A stretch of DNA of 64,000 nucleotides from Fulvitalea axinellae (GTDB lineage Bacteria > Bacteroidota > Bacteroidia > Cytophagales > Cyclobacteriaceae), in the NCBI RefSeq assembly GCF_036492835.1, contig NZ_AP025321.1, positions 1 to 64,000 of the forward strand, read 5' to 3'. Below are positions 25,431 to 33,300 of this stretch, in pieces. Under the pieces are notes generated by a model, which made no database searches, was not told the origin of the DNA, and saw only the letters and a program-made list of their open reading frames with translations. A program made the translations under genes and the position numbers. Every line of letters starts with the position of its first letter. Positions within the stretch are counted from its first letter, which is position 1.

Positions 25431-26354
25431 TCAACTCCTTTTACAAACCTTCACATAATCGTCCAGCTTAACCTTTACCGCCTTTACGTCATCCTTGCCG
25501 GCGTTATCGGGCAACGCCCTGACCATCGCCACCAGCTCGGCCTTGGCCTCGCGGAGCATATCCGCCCGGGTACGTTCCTTGCGGGCCTTTTCCTCCTCCT
25601 TCAGGCGCTTGACCAAACCTGGTATAGCGCCCGCATTCTCCAACGATATGTCGGACAAGTCATACTTCGACAGCTTCTGCAACTGTCCCTTGGTCACCCT
25701 CGCCTTGCCGGCCAAAATCTCCCGTTTCGCCTCGGGGTTCAGCCTCCCCACAAGGTTCAGCGACCGTGCGTACTGCGCGTCGCGCTCGATGGTGGCCTTC
25801 GACACTTTCATCACCTCGGCCAAATACGCCGCGGTATTCCGCTGAACCTCATTTTGAGGTTCGCCACCGCCGTCCGTATGCTGGTTGCCCTTAAAGCCCT
25901 CTTTCACTTTCTCGGCCTCGTAGCGCAAGCCCCGCAGATAACTCGCTTGCTCCGCCGTCAGGTTCCTGCGTCCCAACTGCAAAAGGATCATCCACTCCTT
26001 CGCCTCCTCCTGATCGGCGAATTCCTTATAGTGGACTTTGAACTTCAGCTCCGGATGCTCCGCCAACACGCGGTAGCGGTTGTGCCCGTCCACCAACACG
26101 GACTCGGCGCCGTCACGCCAAAGCACCAAAGGCTCCAAAACGCCTTCCGACAGCAGGTTCGCCCGCAAACGGCCAAACTCCTCCTCCTTAAGCGGTGGAA
26201 TAAAATCCCGCAACTCCGGACGCACCACAATATCCCCCAGCGCCAAAGTATCCTTCTCCTCTTCCACCACCTGCAACGTGGCCGGGATATCCGTTTTCTT
26301 CACCAAATGATTTTTCCCCTGACGATAATTCGCCAACAAATTCTTCTTCGCCAT
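25431..26354 (-). CDS. parB: ParB-family partition protein
   Basis: 307 residues. Residues 45-135 carry the ParB N-terminal (ParB/Srx) fold: IVVRPELRDFIPPLKEEEF, ANLLSEGVLEPLVLW, then VDGHNRYRVLAEH in the place of the usual GE/GxRR box. An HTH region follows (ASYLRGLRYEAEKV; TAAYLAEVMKVSKATIERD), and the Lys/Glu-rich C-terminus should dimerise. It would bind a centromere-like site and act with ParA to segregate the replicon. Downstream of parA on the same strand, 196 nt apart. A 17-nt palindrome (AACCTCATTTTGAGGTT, 25845-25861) lies within this gene. Confidence 0.85.
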   Translation of the reverse strand: MAKKNLLANYRQGKNHLVKKTDIPATLQVVEEEKDTLALGDIVVRPELRDFIPPLKEEEFGRLRANLLSEGVLEPLVLWRDGAESVLVDGHNRYRVLAEHPELKFKVHYKEFADQEEAKEWMILLQLGRRNLTAEQASYLRGLRYEAEKVKEGFKGNQHTDGGGEPQNEVQRNTAAYLAEVMKVSKATIERDAQYARSLNLVGRLNPEAKREILAGKARVTKGQLQKLSKYDLSDISLENAGAIPGLVKRLKEEEKARKERTRADMLREAKAELVAMVRALPDNAGKDDVKAVKVKLDDYVKVCKRS

Positions 26355-26482
26355 ATCTTTTCTACAAACGCAATACAGAACGTAAACAACCCTGTTAGCG
26401 GATCTTCATCAGTACAGGGCTTAGGTAGGAACCGTGGTCCAGAACAAAGTTCCCGCTCTCACCTCATGATTTTTGCGGGCCG

Positions 26483-26534
26483 TCGCAAGGCTCCAGCCTT
26501 GTGACTCACCTTACCGCAAAGTTCCAACCTTGCG
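26483..26534. repeat. Two related hairpins between parA and parB
   Basis: TCGCAAGGCT (26483-26492) pairs with AGCCTTGTGA (26495-26504, one G-T pair). A second, weaker hairpin uses CGCAA (26515-26519) and TTGCG (26530-26534). They share the CGCAAGG/CCTTGCG core. Candidate centromere site or an attenuator setting the ParA:ParB ratio. Confidence 0.4.
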
Positions 26535-26550
26535 ACATCCCGTCAATTTT

Positions 26551-27312
26551 TCAAACACCCAAACCAACCTTATCCACTTCCTTCGCGAAAGCCTCATAAG
26601 CCTCGGCCCCTTTCGATTGCGGAGCGTACTCCATAACGCTGATACCCGCCGCCGAAGCCTCCGGAACGCTCACGTTCGAAGGAATACCGCTCTTGGCCAC
26701 TAGCTTACCGTACTGCTCGCGCAGAAACTCCTCCGTCTGCTTGCTTAGCGCCGTATTGTCCTTGCGCGTAAGCAAAATATGGCTCAGCCTCAGCTTTTCG
26801 TTCGTTGTTGACTGAATACTGTCGATCAGGTTGATCACCGCCGAAATGCCCCTCAACCCCTTCGGTTTGCATTCCACAGGAATAATAACCTCGTCCGCGG
26901 CGTTAAGGCTGTTGATGGCCAAGAAGTCCAGCGAAGGCGAATTGTCGATCACGATATAATCGTACTGCTCACGGATTGTAGAGAGAATATCCCGCAGACG
27001 GAAATACCCAACGATATTGTTCGAGAAATGTCCGTGCGCCGTAGCCAAATCGATACTCGACGGCAACAGGTCCGGAAGGTTGTCAAAAGACAAAGCCTGC
27101 AAAGGCAAGTTCCGCACGATACTGTGCGTGATGTCGTACTCGCCCTCCTCGATAAACAGACCGCAAGACTCCGTCAGGTTCGACTGCGAATCCAGATCCA
27201 CCATCAACACCCGGTGACCGGCCAAGCGCAAGGCGGCCGCCAGATTAAATACCGTTTCGGTTTTGGCCGACCCGCCCTTGTGGTTCAGCACCGAGATAAT
27301 CTTCGCACTCAT
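26551..27312 (-). CDS. parA: ParA-family partition ATPase
   Basis: 253 residues. Deviant Walker A at residues 10-19: LNHKGGSAKTETVFNLA, where the usual KGGVGKTT is KGGSAKTE. It still fits KGGxxKT but lacks the Gly before the catalytic Lys. Switch I MVDLDSQSNLTES and Walker B YDYIVIDNSPSLDF are normal, as is VIIPVECKPKGLRG. It should bind DNA non-specifically with ATP and move ParB-bound plasmid. Length matches small Soj-type ParA proteins without an N-terminal HTH, so autoregulation would not come from ParA alone. Confidence 0.9.
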   Translation of the reverse strand: MSAKIISVLNHKGGSAKTETVFNLAAALRLAGHRVLMVDLDSQSNLTESCGLFIEEGEYDITHSIVRNLPLQALSFDNLPDLLPSSIDLATAHGHFSNNIVGYFRLRDILSTIREQYDYIVIDNSPSLDFLAINSLNAADEVIIPVECKPKGLRGISAVINLIDSIQSTTNEKLRLSHILLTRKDNTALSKQTEEFLREQYGKLVAKSGIPSNVSVPEASAAGISVMEYAPQSKGAEAYEAFAKEVDKVGLGV

Positions 27313-27630
27313 ATATATGTGATATTTTAGACCTAAAAAAGAAAAAGTGGAAAGGCGTTATGAGGGTAGCCCCAATAAAATAAACCGTATACCCGAATCC
27401 CCGCCACCGTATACGAACTTAAAAAATAAAACAGTCCGGAAAAAAGAATACAAACCATTTGTTGGCCTTAGTGAGGGTACCAACATCAAAACAAGGACAA
27501 TTTTGTTCAAGTGTATACCTAAATGAAAATGTGTTTGTTTTTAATAAAATATAAGGTTTAGTTTGCTTTATTAAGTGTGTAAATATATGTTTATGTGATT
27601 GATTTTTATCTATTAGTAAGAATTTTTTAT
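27313..27630. promoter_or_regulatory. Divergent region upstream of parA with repeated GTATAC and TGAGGGTA
   Basis: 318 nt without a gene, AT-rich. GTATAC palindromes lie at 27387, 27409 and 27513, and TGAGGGTA occurs at 27361 and again near 27472. It lies between parA (minus) and the small exported protein (plus) and should hold both promoters. The repeats are candidate operator or centromere sites. Confidence 0.4.
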
Positions 27631-28029
27631 ATGAAAAAATTAGCTTTTTTATTTCTTATTATTGCGTTAGGCGCTTCGTATGCCTTTGCTCAAGGTAATT
27701 ACGTTCCGGAAACTATAGAGTTTACGCATGATATAGAAGGTACTGATGAGCGTGTTTATTTTGAACTAAAGAAGACGGGAGAAACGGTTAGTACGGTAAC
27801 TTACGATATTATTTATACGGGTTATTATAGAACCCCTCCCGAAGGAGTGGAATACCGGTATGAGGTCCCGTATATTCAAACTCCGTATAGGGTTACCTTG
27901 CCGATCAATTCACCGAAGCCGTATTTTGAATTTGATTTTAGCTTAATCTTCAAGCACGAAACCAGGCATTATAAAGCTAGGTGTTTCGATATTCCGTTGC
28001 CGGGTCCAGCTTTTTTGGGACATAACTGA
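27631..28029 (+). CDS. Small exported protein, unknown family (paralogue 1)
   Basis: 132 residues from the ATG at 27631, giving signal peptide MKKLAFLFLIIALGASYAFA; the frame upstream to 27595 is AT-rich and rejected. The mature part (NYVPETIEFTHDIEGTDER; FELKKTGETVSTVTYDI; TLPINSPKPYFEFDF; DIPLPGPAF) is beta-rich. It is clearly paralogous to the next gene. No family recognised. Together they look like a tandem duplication of a short secreted beta-sandwich protein. AT-rich compared with the RHS genes. Confidence 0.75.
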   Translation: MKKLAFLFLIIALGASYAFAQGNYVPETIEFTHDIEGTDERVYFELKKTGETVSTVTYDIIYTGYYRTPPEGVEYRYEVPYIQTPYRVTLPINSPKPYFEFDFSLIFKHETRHYKARCFDIPLPGPAFLGHN

Positions 28030-28211
28030 TATATCCGGTTTGATTTTATTGGCCTGCGGAGAAATTGCTTAATAGGGCGAAGGCCAGGTTTGCTTCTTTT
28101 TGTTTAGGTACTATTTGGCGGGACGTTTTTTACCGGTTGTTTGTCCATGATTCTTCGCCTGACAGGACATATGTTGGATTCTATTTTTATACTATTGAAA
28201 TTAAATTTATT

Positions 28212-28637
28212 ATGAAAAAAATTTCTTTTATCTGCTTTTTTAATATCCTTTTTATATCCGCTTTCGCTCAAGGAGAAGGAGATTATATTCCCGAAACAAT
28301 TGATATTACATATCTGGTCAGAGATAATTCTGATGGGGCTGAGACTGTTTATTTTACCCTTGAGAAAAAATATGTAGGGGCTAATACCGTTACATATGAC
28401 ATTTCGGGGTTTTATGTTTATATGGTTTTGGGGGTAATGAGAAGTCCAAGTGTTTCTTTATCGGGCGATATTTACTTAGGTCCCCAGCTATCGTACCCTA
28501 AGACTATCACTCTGCCGATCAATTCGCCGAAGCCTTATTTTGAGTTTGATTTCCAATTGATCTACTCTCCGGAAAATATACAAAAGTTTACGGCCAGAAG
28601 TTATGATATACCGCTTCCGGGGCCGGCTAGGTTGTGA
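28212..28637 (+). CDS. Small exported protein, unknown family (paralogue 2)
   Basis: 141 residues from the ATG at 28212 (signal peptide MKKISFICFFNILFISAFA); the longer frame from 28065 is rejected because it puts 49 residues before the signal. It shares with paralogue 1 YIPETIDITY, NTVTYDI, TLPINSPKPYFEFDF and DIPLPGPA, while the middle differs in length and sequence. 182 nt separate the two. A 12-bp hairpin (28691-28721) ends the unit. Function unknown. Confidence 0.75.
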   Translation: MKKISFICFFNILFISAFAQGEGDYIPETIDITYLVRDNSDGAETVYFTLEKKYVGANTVTYDISGFYVYMVLGVMRSPSVSLSGDIYLGPQLSYPKTITLPINSPKPYFEFDFQLIYSPENIQKFTARSYDIPLPGPARL

Positions 28638-29023
28638 GTTCGTATAAGGAGAAGAATGTAATTCTTGTGATATGTTGTTAGTATTTTATTCAGAAGCCAA
28701 CGTGGTTAACGTTGGCTTCTGAATTATTGGAGGGGAAGCCCAATCTACAGTTGGTTTTGTTTATAGGTTATCTTTTTTGTTCTGCCATACCGCTTCAGTC
28801 ATAATACTGTCGGGGAATGGTCGGGTTAAAGTTGAAGGATGTATGTGGAGTGGGGGAGAAAGGAGGGAAATACGAAGCGTTTTATCAGTTTTGTTATTCT
28901 ATTCATTTTAACAAGGTGAATGCCGATGAATAAAGGTGATGCTTACTCTTAAGTACCTCTCCAAAAATAATTCGAGTTTAGCTTCGCATGCCCACGTAAA
29001 TTATTAAATCTGTAAATTTGGTC
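28638..29023. other. Intergenic region up to the IS element
   Basis: 386 nt; contains the hairpin at 28691-28721 and the left end of the IS element from 28956. I see nothing else I can support. Confidence 0.6.
28691..28721 (+). terminator. 12-bp hairpin after the small exported pair
   Basis: CAGAAGCCAACG (28691-28702) pairs perfectly with CGTTGGCTTCTG (28710-28721), 7-nt loop. Only a weak T-run follows, so it may be an intrinsic terminator or a stabilising end. Confidence 0.6.
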
Positions 29024-29299
29024 ATGCGTTTTTTGAACTTATCATCATCGACCGTCAACCGTTTAGAAACTCTTGTCAGAAAGAGTGAGAATTACCGGGT
29101 AAGGCAAAGAGCCCAAGCCATCCTTTTTAGTACAAAGGGGTGTCAACGATCCCAGATCAGCGACCTGTTGAGTGTCACAACGGAAACCGTATCGTCTTGG
29201 TTCGATCAAATTGAGGAGAATGAAGACTGGGACCTTAAAGACCTTCCGGGGCGTGGGCGGAAACCTGTAATTGGGGAGGATAACTCCAAAAAAATTTGA
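29024..29299 (+). CDS. IS630 transposase, N-terminal HTH part (orfA)
   Basis: 91 residues from the ATG at 29024. It contains the helix-turn-helix of IS630 transposases (VRQRAQAILFSTKGCQRSQI; LLSVTTETVSSWFDQIEE; LKDLPGRGRKP). It ends just after an A7 run at 29288-29294. The catalytic part continues in the frame one base on, so the full enzyme needs +1 frameshifting, transcriptional slippage at A7, or is broken. Confidence 0.8.
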   Translation: MRFLNLSSSTVNRLETLVRKSENYRVRQRAQAILFSTKGCQRSQISDLLSVTTETVSSWFDQIEENEDWDLKDLPGRGRKPVIGEDNSKKI

Positions 29300-30023
29300 G
29301 TATGTGGATAAGAATGTCCCACGAAGCCTTTGTCAAGTGGTGCAATGGGCTCAAGAGAACTGTTCCGTTACCGCATCCTGCGCGGTCCTGTCCCGATTAT
29401 TAAGGTTTGCTGGATTCAGTTACAAAAGAATGCGGGTCAGCTGTTCCCACCAACGGGACAAGGTGCTGTTCGATTTCTTTAAAACTGAGATACAGGAGCT
29501 TAAGAAGATGGAAGATGAAGGTGAAATAGATTTGTATTCGTTTGACGAAATGGGAGTGAACCTGTCACCGGTCGTTCCTTATGGATGGCAAAAGGTTGGA
29601 AAAACGCATCGGTTATCCAGTATGCCCGGCAGCAACCATACGGTTGTCGGTTTTGTGAATCGGAAATGCGATTTCCATGGATTCAGAATTAAGGGCGCGG
29701 CAACGGCTGAAACCACGGTTGCGTGCATTAATAATTTTGTCGATCAAATAGAGAAGAAAACGGTTGTCCTAATCGATAACGCAAGCATTCACAAAGCGAA
29801 ATGCGTCAGAGAAAAAATGGGTGAATGGGCAGAAAAAGGCCTGTTCCTGCAATTTATACCGGCATATTCCCCCGAGCTTAATTTCATCGAGAGGCTTTGG
29901 CTCGAATTCAAGCATCGATGGCTTTCAAAGCCGAACTATTTTGATTCAATAGAAGAGCTGACAAAAGCCATCGATGATGTCATTAGAGGGATTGGGACAA
30001 AGTATCGAATTAATTTTGAATGA
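29271..30023 (+). CDS. IS630 transposase, DDE catalytic part (orfB)
   Basis: The frame is open from a TTG at 29271, overlapping orfA by 29 nt. The DDE triad is complete: D in LYSFDEMGV, D in VVLIDNASIHKAK, E in YSPELNFIERLWLEFKHRW. Joining orfA and orfB at the A7 run gives a continuous 332-residue transposase (... EDNSKK-FEYVDKNV ...), the normal family length. The last codons overlap the right inverted repeat. Confidence 0.85.
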   Translation: MGRITPKKFEYVDKNVPRSLCQVVQWAQENCSVTASCAVLSRLLRFAGFSYKRMRVSCSHQRDKVLFDFFKTEIQELKKMEDEGEIDLYSFDEMGVNLSPVVPYGWQKVGKTHRLSSMPGSNHTVVGFVNRKCDFHGFRIKGAATAETTVACINNFVDQIEKKTVVLIDNASIHKAKCVREKMGEWAEKGLFLQFIPAYSPELNFIERLWLEFKHRWLSKPNYFDSIEELTKAIDDVIRGIGTKYRINFE

Positions 30024-30054
30024 CTACTTATTTGATCTTATGGATTATTGGGAT

Positions 30055-30197
30055 AGTTTTTGTTGAAAAGAAACCCCGCCTAAACGCAAAAAAACCGGCA
30101 TGTCATACACACCGGATTTCCCGTTCGTTTTTTATTGATACAGCCCTTGCGTTAAGGCCAAATGGCCAATGCGCTCGGGGTAAGTTCCCGGCTAGGA
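30055..30197 (-). repeat. R1: conserved block downstream of RHS locus 1
   Basis: Matches R2 at 40101-40243 over about 143 nt, with long identical runs (TTTTTTATTGATACAGCCCT; AAATGGCCAATGCGCTCGG). It includes a minus-strand terminator: CCGG (30095-30098) pairs with CCGG (30112-30115), followed by T7. R1 lies 184 nt past the RHS stop. Confidence 0.85.
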
Positions 30198-30234
30198 ACC
30201 TAAATTCAGTTGCGGAATTTAGGTAGGAAGCCGG
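30189..30234. repeat. Nested stem-loop with CCGGCTAGGAA arms
   Basis: Inner perfect stem CCTAAATTC (30199-30207) with GAATTTAGG (30215-30223); outer stem CCGGCT (30189-30194) with AGCCGG (30229-30234). It resembles the CCGG...TCCTA...CCGG hairpins behind the fibre genes and begins at the right end of R1. Confidence 0.6.
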
Positions 30235-30380
30235 AAACGGCCGACGACAAGCTTAATCGAGCCGGGGAGGATTTTCCGTTTTTTATGGCATTCCCGCTAC
30301 GTGGGGGCATGTTGTTGAGATTTCCTTGCTTTAAAATGAATCAATAAAACCATCCTTACTTTTAATAGATTACCTTAATC

Positions 30381-33300
30381 TTATTTATTGCTGGGTCTGT
30401 TGAAATTTTTAGCCTTCCTGTTTTCATTAAATGTTTTATTGAAAGATTTAACATTTTTATTATACATCTTAATGTACTTGTTTTTTTCTGGATCGTTAAG
30501 CCACTGCTCTCTTTTCCCTACAGTCTCAGCATTAAAAAGCGCCCGACTGATAAATCCCTCTTGATCTTGTAAGTATCCATTAGCGACACCTTTTATATAT
30601 TCCTTATAATTCTTAGTTCCTCGTTTAAAGCTGGAATGAGATGTTTGATACATTGCAATTTCAAAATGTTGAAAAACAGCATCTCCAATCCCCTTAAAAT
30701 GTTGATCTTCGTGAACAAATGTATTTATAAGATTGTGATAATTATTGAATAATGTTTCTCCATTTTCTTGTAATCCCATATTTACCGTTAATTTACCATC
30801 TGCTACGGCGGATGCGGCAAGCTTACTTTTTTTATCATTAATAACATTAATACTTTTTATTGGATGAAACGATTTTTTTTGAGACCATATTTTCTTAATA
30901 ACTTTGACTTGGGTAGAAGAAGAAGATTCAGAGAATAGAATACTTTCTCTATATACAGGAGGTGTGGTAGTATTTTTTATAAAAGGTTTAATAAATTTCG
31001 CAAATGATTTAATTGAATTTGCATCACTCTTAATAATACGAATTTCGTCACTGGTGCCATACTTTCCCGCATATCTTCCATCAGCAGTATAATACCATTC
31101 CAAGCCTTCCAGCTCAATCCCATCAATAACCCTATTCTCACTAAAAGCATAAGGCGAATTCCAAGGATAATCAGGAGCCAATGGATCCACCGCAAAAAAC
31201 CTCCCGATCACCGGATCGTGCATCCGGTACTTGTAGTTGACGAAGCCCGTCTCGGTATCGGATTCCTGTCCCTGGAACCCATACCTATACTTCCCTGCGC
31301 TAAAGCTACGCCCTTTCATAGTCAAACCAAAGGGGAAATAGTCGTTGGTGGAAAGCACGTCGGGGTTTCCGTCTGCTGAGGCCCTGTCGGAGATTACCGC
31401 CAGTACGTTGCCCTGGTGGTTGGTGAGCTCGTAGTTTCTCAAACCTACGCGCAGGTCACCGGCTAGGGTGCCCGTCTGCGGGCGGTACAGGCCCAGCCTC
31501 GAACTGCCGTACACGGGCTGTTCGGCCAGCTTTCCGTCCTCGTAGGTGGCCATGGGGTTTCCGGAGGCGTCGCGCAGGTAGCGGGTGGTTCTCTCCTCCC
31601 CGTCAGGTGTCCTCACGGTCTTGCTGATCCGGTTTCCGGAGGCGTCGTAGGCGAAGAGGGTTACCTGCTCTCCCGCGTCCAGGGTTTTGCGCACCCGGGC
31701 CACCTTGCCGTCGGGCAACCAGTCTATGCGCACCTTGGCGGCCTTGTCCTCCAGCAGGTTGCCGATCTCGTCATACACGTAGTTGTCGGGATCGGTCTGT
31801 TCGGCGAAGAGCTCGGGCTTTTCCTCCGGCACGGGCTCGGCCCTGAACAGGGCCTGGGCGCCTGCTTTCACCTCGAATCCCGGCTTCAGGAGGATCTCCC
31901 CGGCCACGGCTTCCACGTCCCTGCCGGCTTCCACGGAGGCGCCGGCGCCCGATACGGTCAGCGAGCGGTAGTGCTCCGGCTGTCTGTCGGGCAGGGGCTC
32001 GTTGTCGTACACCCGCTCGTCCCAGCCGGCGGGCTTGGAGCTTCCGCCCACGGCGGCGGCCACCTCGGGGTCGTTGAGCACGCGGCGCAGGCGGTTGTCG
32101 GCCAGTTCGCCGTCGGCGTCCCGGTTGTAGGAATAGGAGAACTTATGCCCCAGCTCCCCGTCCTTGTTCCTGCGCTCCAGCGTCAGGATATTGCCGTTGG
32201 CGTCGTAGGAATAGTCGGTGTCGTAGGGCATCACGGCCTCGCGCGCGGCGAAGGCCCCCGTGGCGGCCTCGTATCCCCGCAGGCTCCGGGCCTTGACCAG
32301 CCGGTTCAGCTGGTCGTACCTGTACAGCATGCCCTGCACGCCCTTTTCCCTGGCGCCGTCCTGCCGGCCGGCGTAGGGCAGGTCGGTGACCATCCAGGAT
32401 ATGTTGCCGTTGTACAGCCCGCGGTTTCCGTTTTCGGCTTCCTGCTTTTCCCATAGCCCGGCCTCGCCCTTGGGGGCTTTTCCGGCGTTTACGGGGCTGT
32501 AGTCGCCCTCATAGTAGCCCAGCCTGTAGGCGAAGGCGTCCTTGGTCGCGGCGCTTCCGGGATCGGATTCGTCCCCCACGGCGTTCACGCCCTTGAGCCA
32601 TCCCTGCAGGGTGTAGTAGTAGTCCGTTCCCTGCGGGGCGGCCTGTCCCAGCTCCACGCGGCGCAGGGGCCCGTGGGCGTAGTAGCGGTAGGTGGCCTCG
32701 CGGTGCCAGACCAACCTGTCGGCGGAGGTGTGCACCTCCAGCAGGCGGTTGTCGGCGTCGTAGTCGTAGCGGTGGGCGAACTGGTCGGGCTTCCCGAACT
32801 GGTAGAAGACGTAGCTCACGTTTCCGCTGAGCAAATCGTACACGTAGTCGGTCCGCTTCGGATCCAGTCCGGGCTGGCACTGCACCAGGCTCTTGACGTT
32901 GCCGTGTATGTCGTAGCTGTAGTGCGCGGTGACGGCATCGCCTCCGGGGCCCTCCTCCAGGCGCTCGGTCCAGGCCACGCGTTTGCGGAGGTTTTCCGGT
33001 TCGAAGTCTTGCGGAAAGCCTTCCGGCAACAGGTCCTGCGCCGCGCGCCGGTCGTAGTGCGTGCGGGTGACGTGCCTGAGGGTCAGGCCAGTGTCGTCCG
33101 GCCCCGGATAGGCGGGGTTGTTCAGCTTGGCCCGCAGATCGTCGGGGTCGTCGTCGTCATTGTCTTCCCCGTCGTCCATGGACAGGTCGGTTGCGAAGCC
33201 CTCCATCTCGCCGCTTTCCACGGTACGGCCCAGGGCGTCGTACTTGATGTAGGAGGCTTTGTCCTCGCGGGCCTGCCGGGCGTTCTGCGAGAGGCGCAGG

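Larger units (their letters stand above)
28956..30024 (+). mobile_element. IS630-family insertion sequence
   Basis: About 1069 bp, usual size for the family. The transposase frames fill most of it. Near each end lies an imperfect inverted repeat, CAAAAATAATTCGA (28962-28975) and, reversed, TCGAATTAATTTTG (30005-30018). Both end exactly 20 nt from a TA dinucleotide (28954-28955 and 30025-30026), fitting the TA target duplication of IS630 elements. The outermost 5-6 bases of the two ends match poorly, so the exact ends are uncertain. Confidence 0.7.
30024..30380. other. Intergenic region between IS630 and the first RHS gene
   Basis: 357 nt with no ORF. It holds the conserved R1 block with its terminator and a long stem-loop (30189-30234). 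Notably there is no small gene directly behind the RHS tip, unlike at the second RHS locus. Confidence 0.65.
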
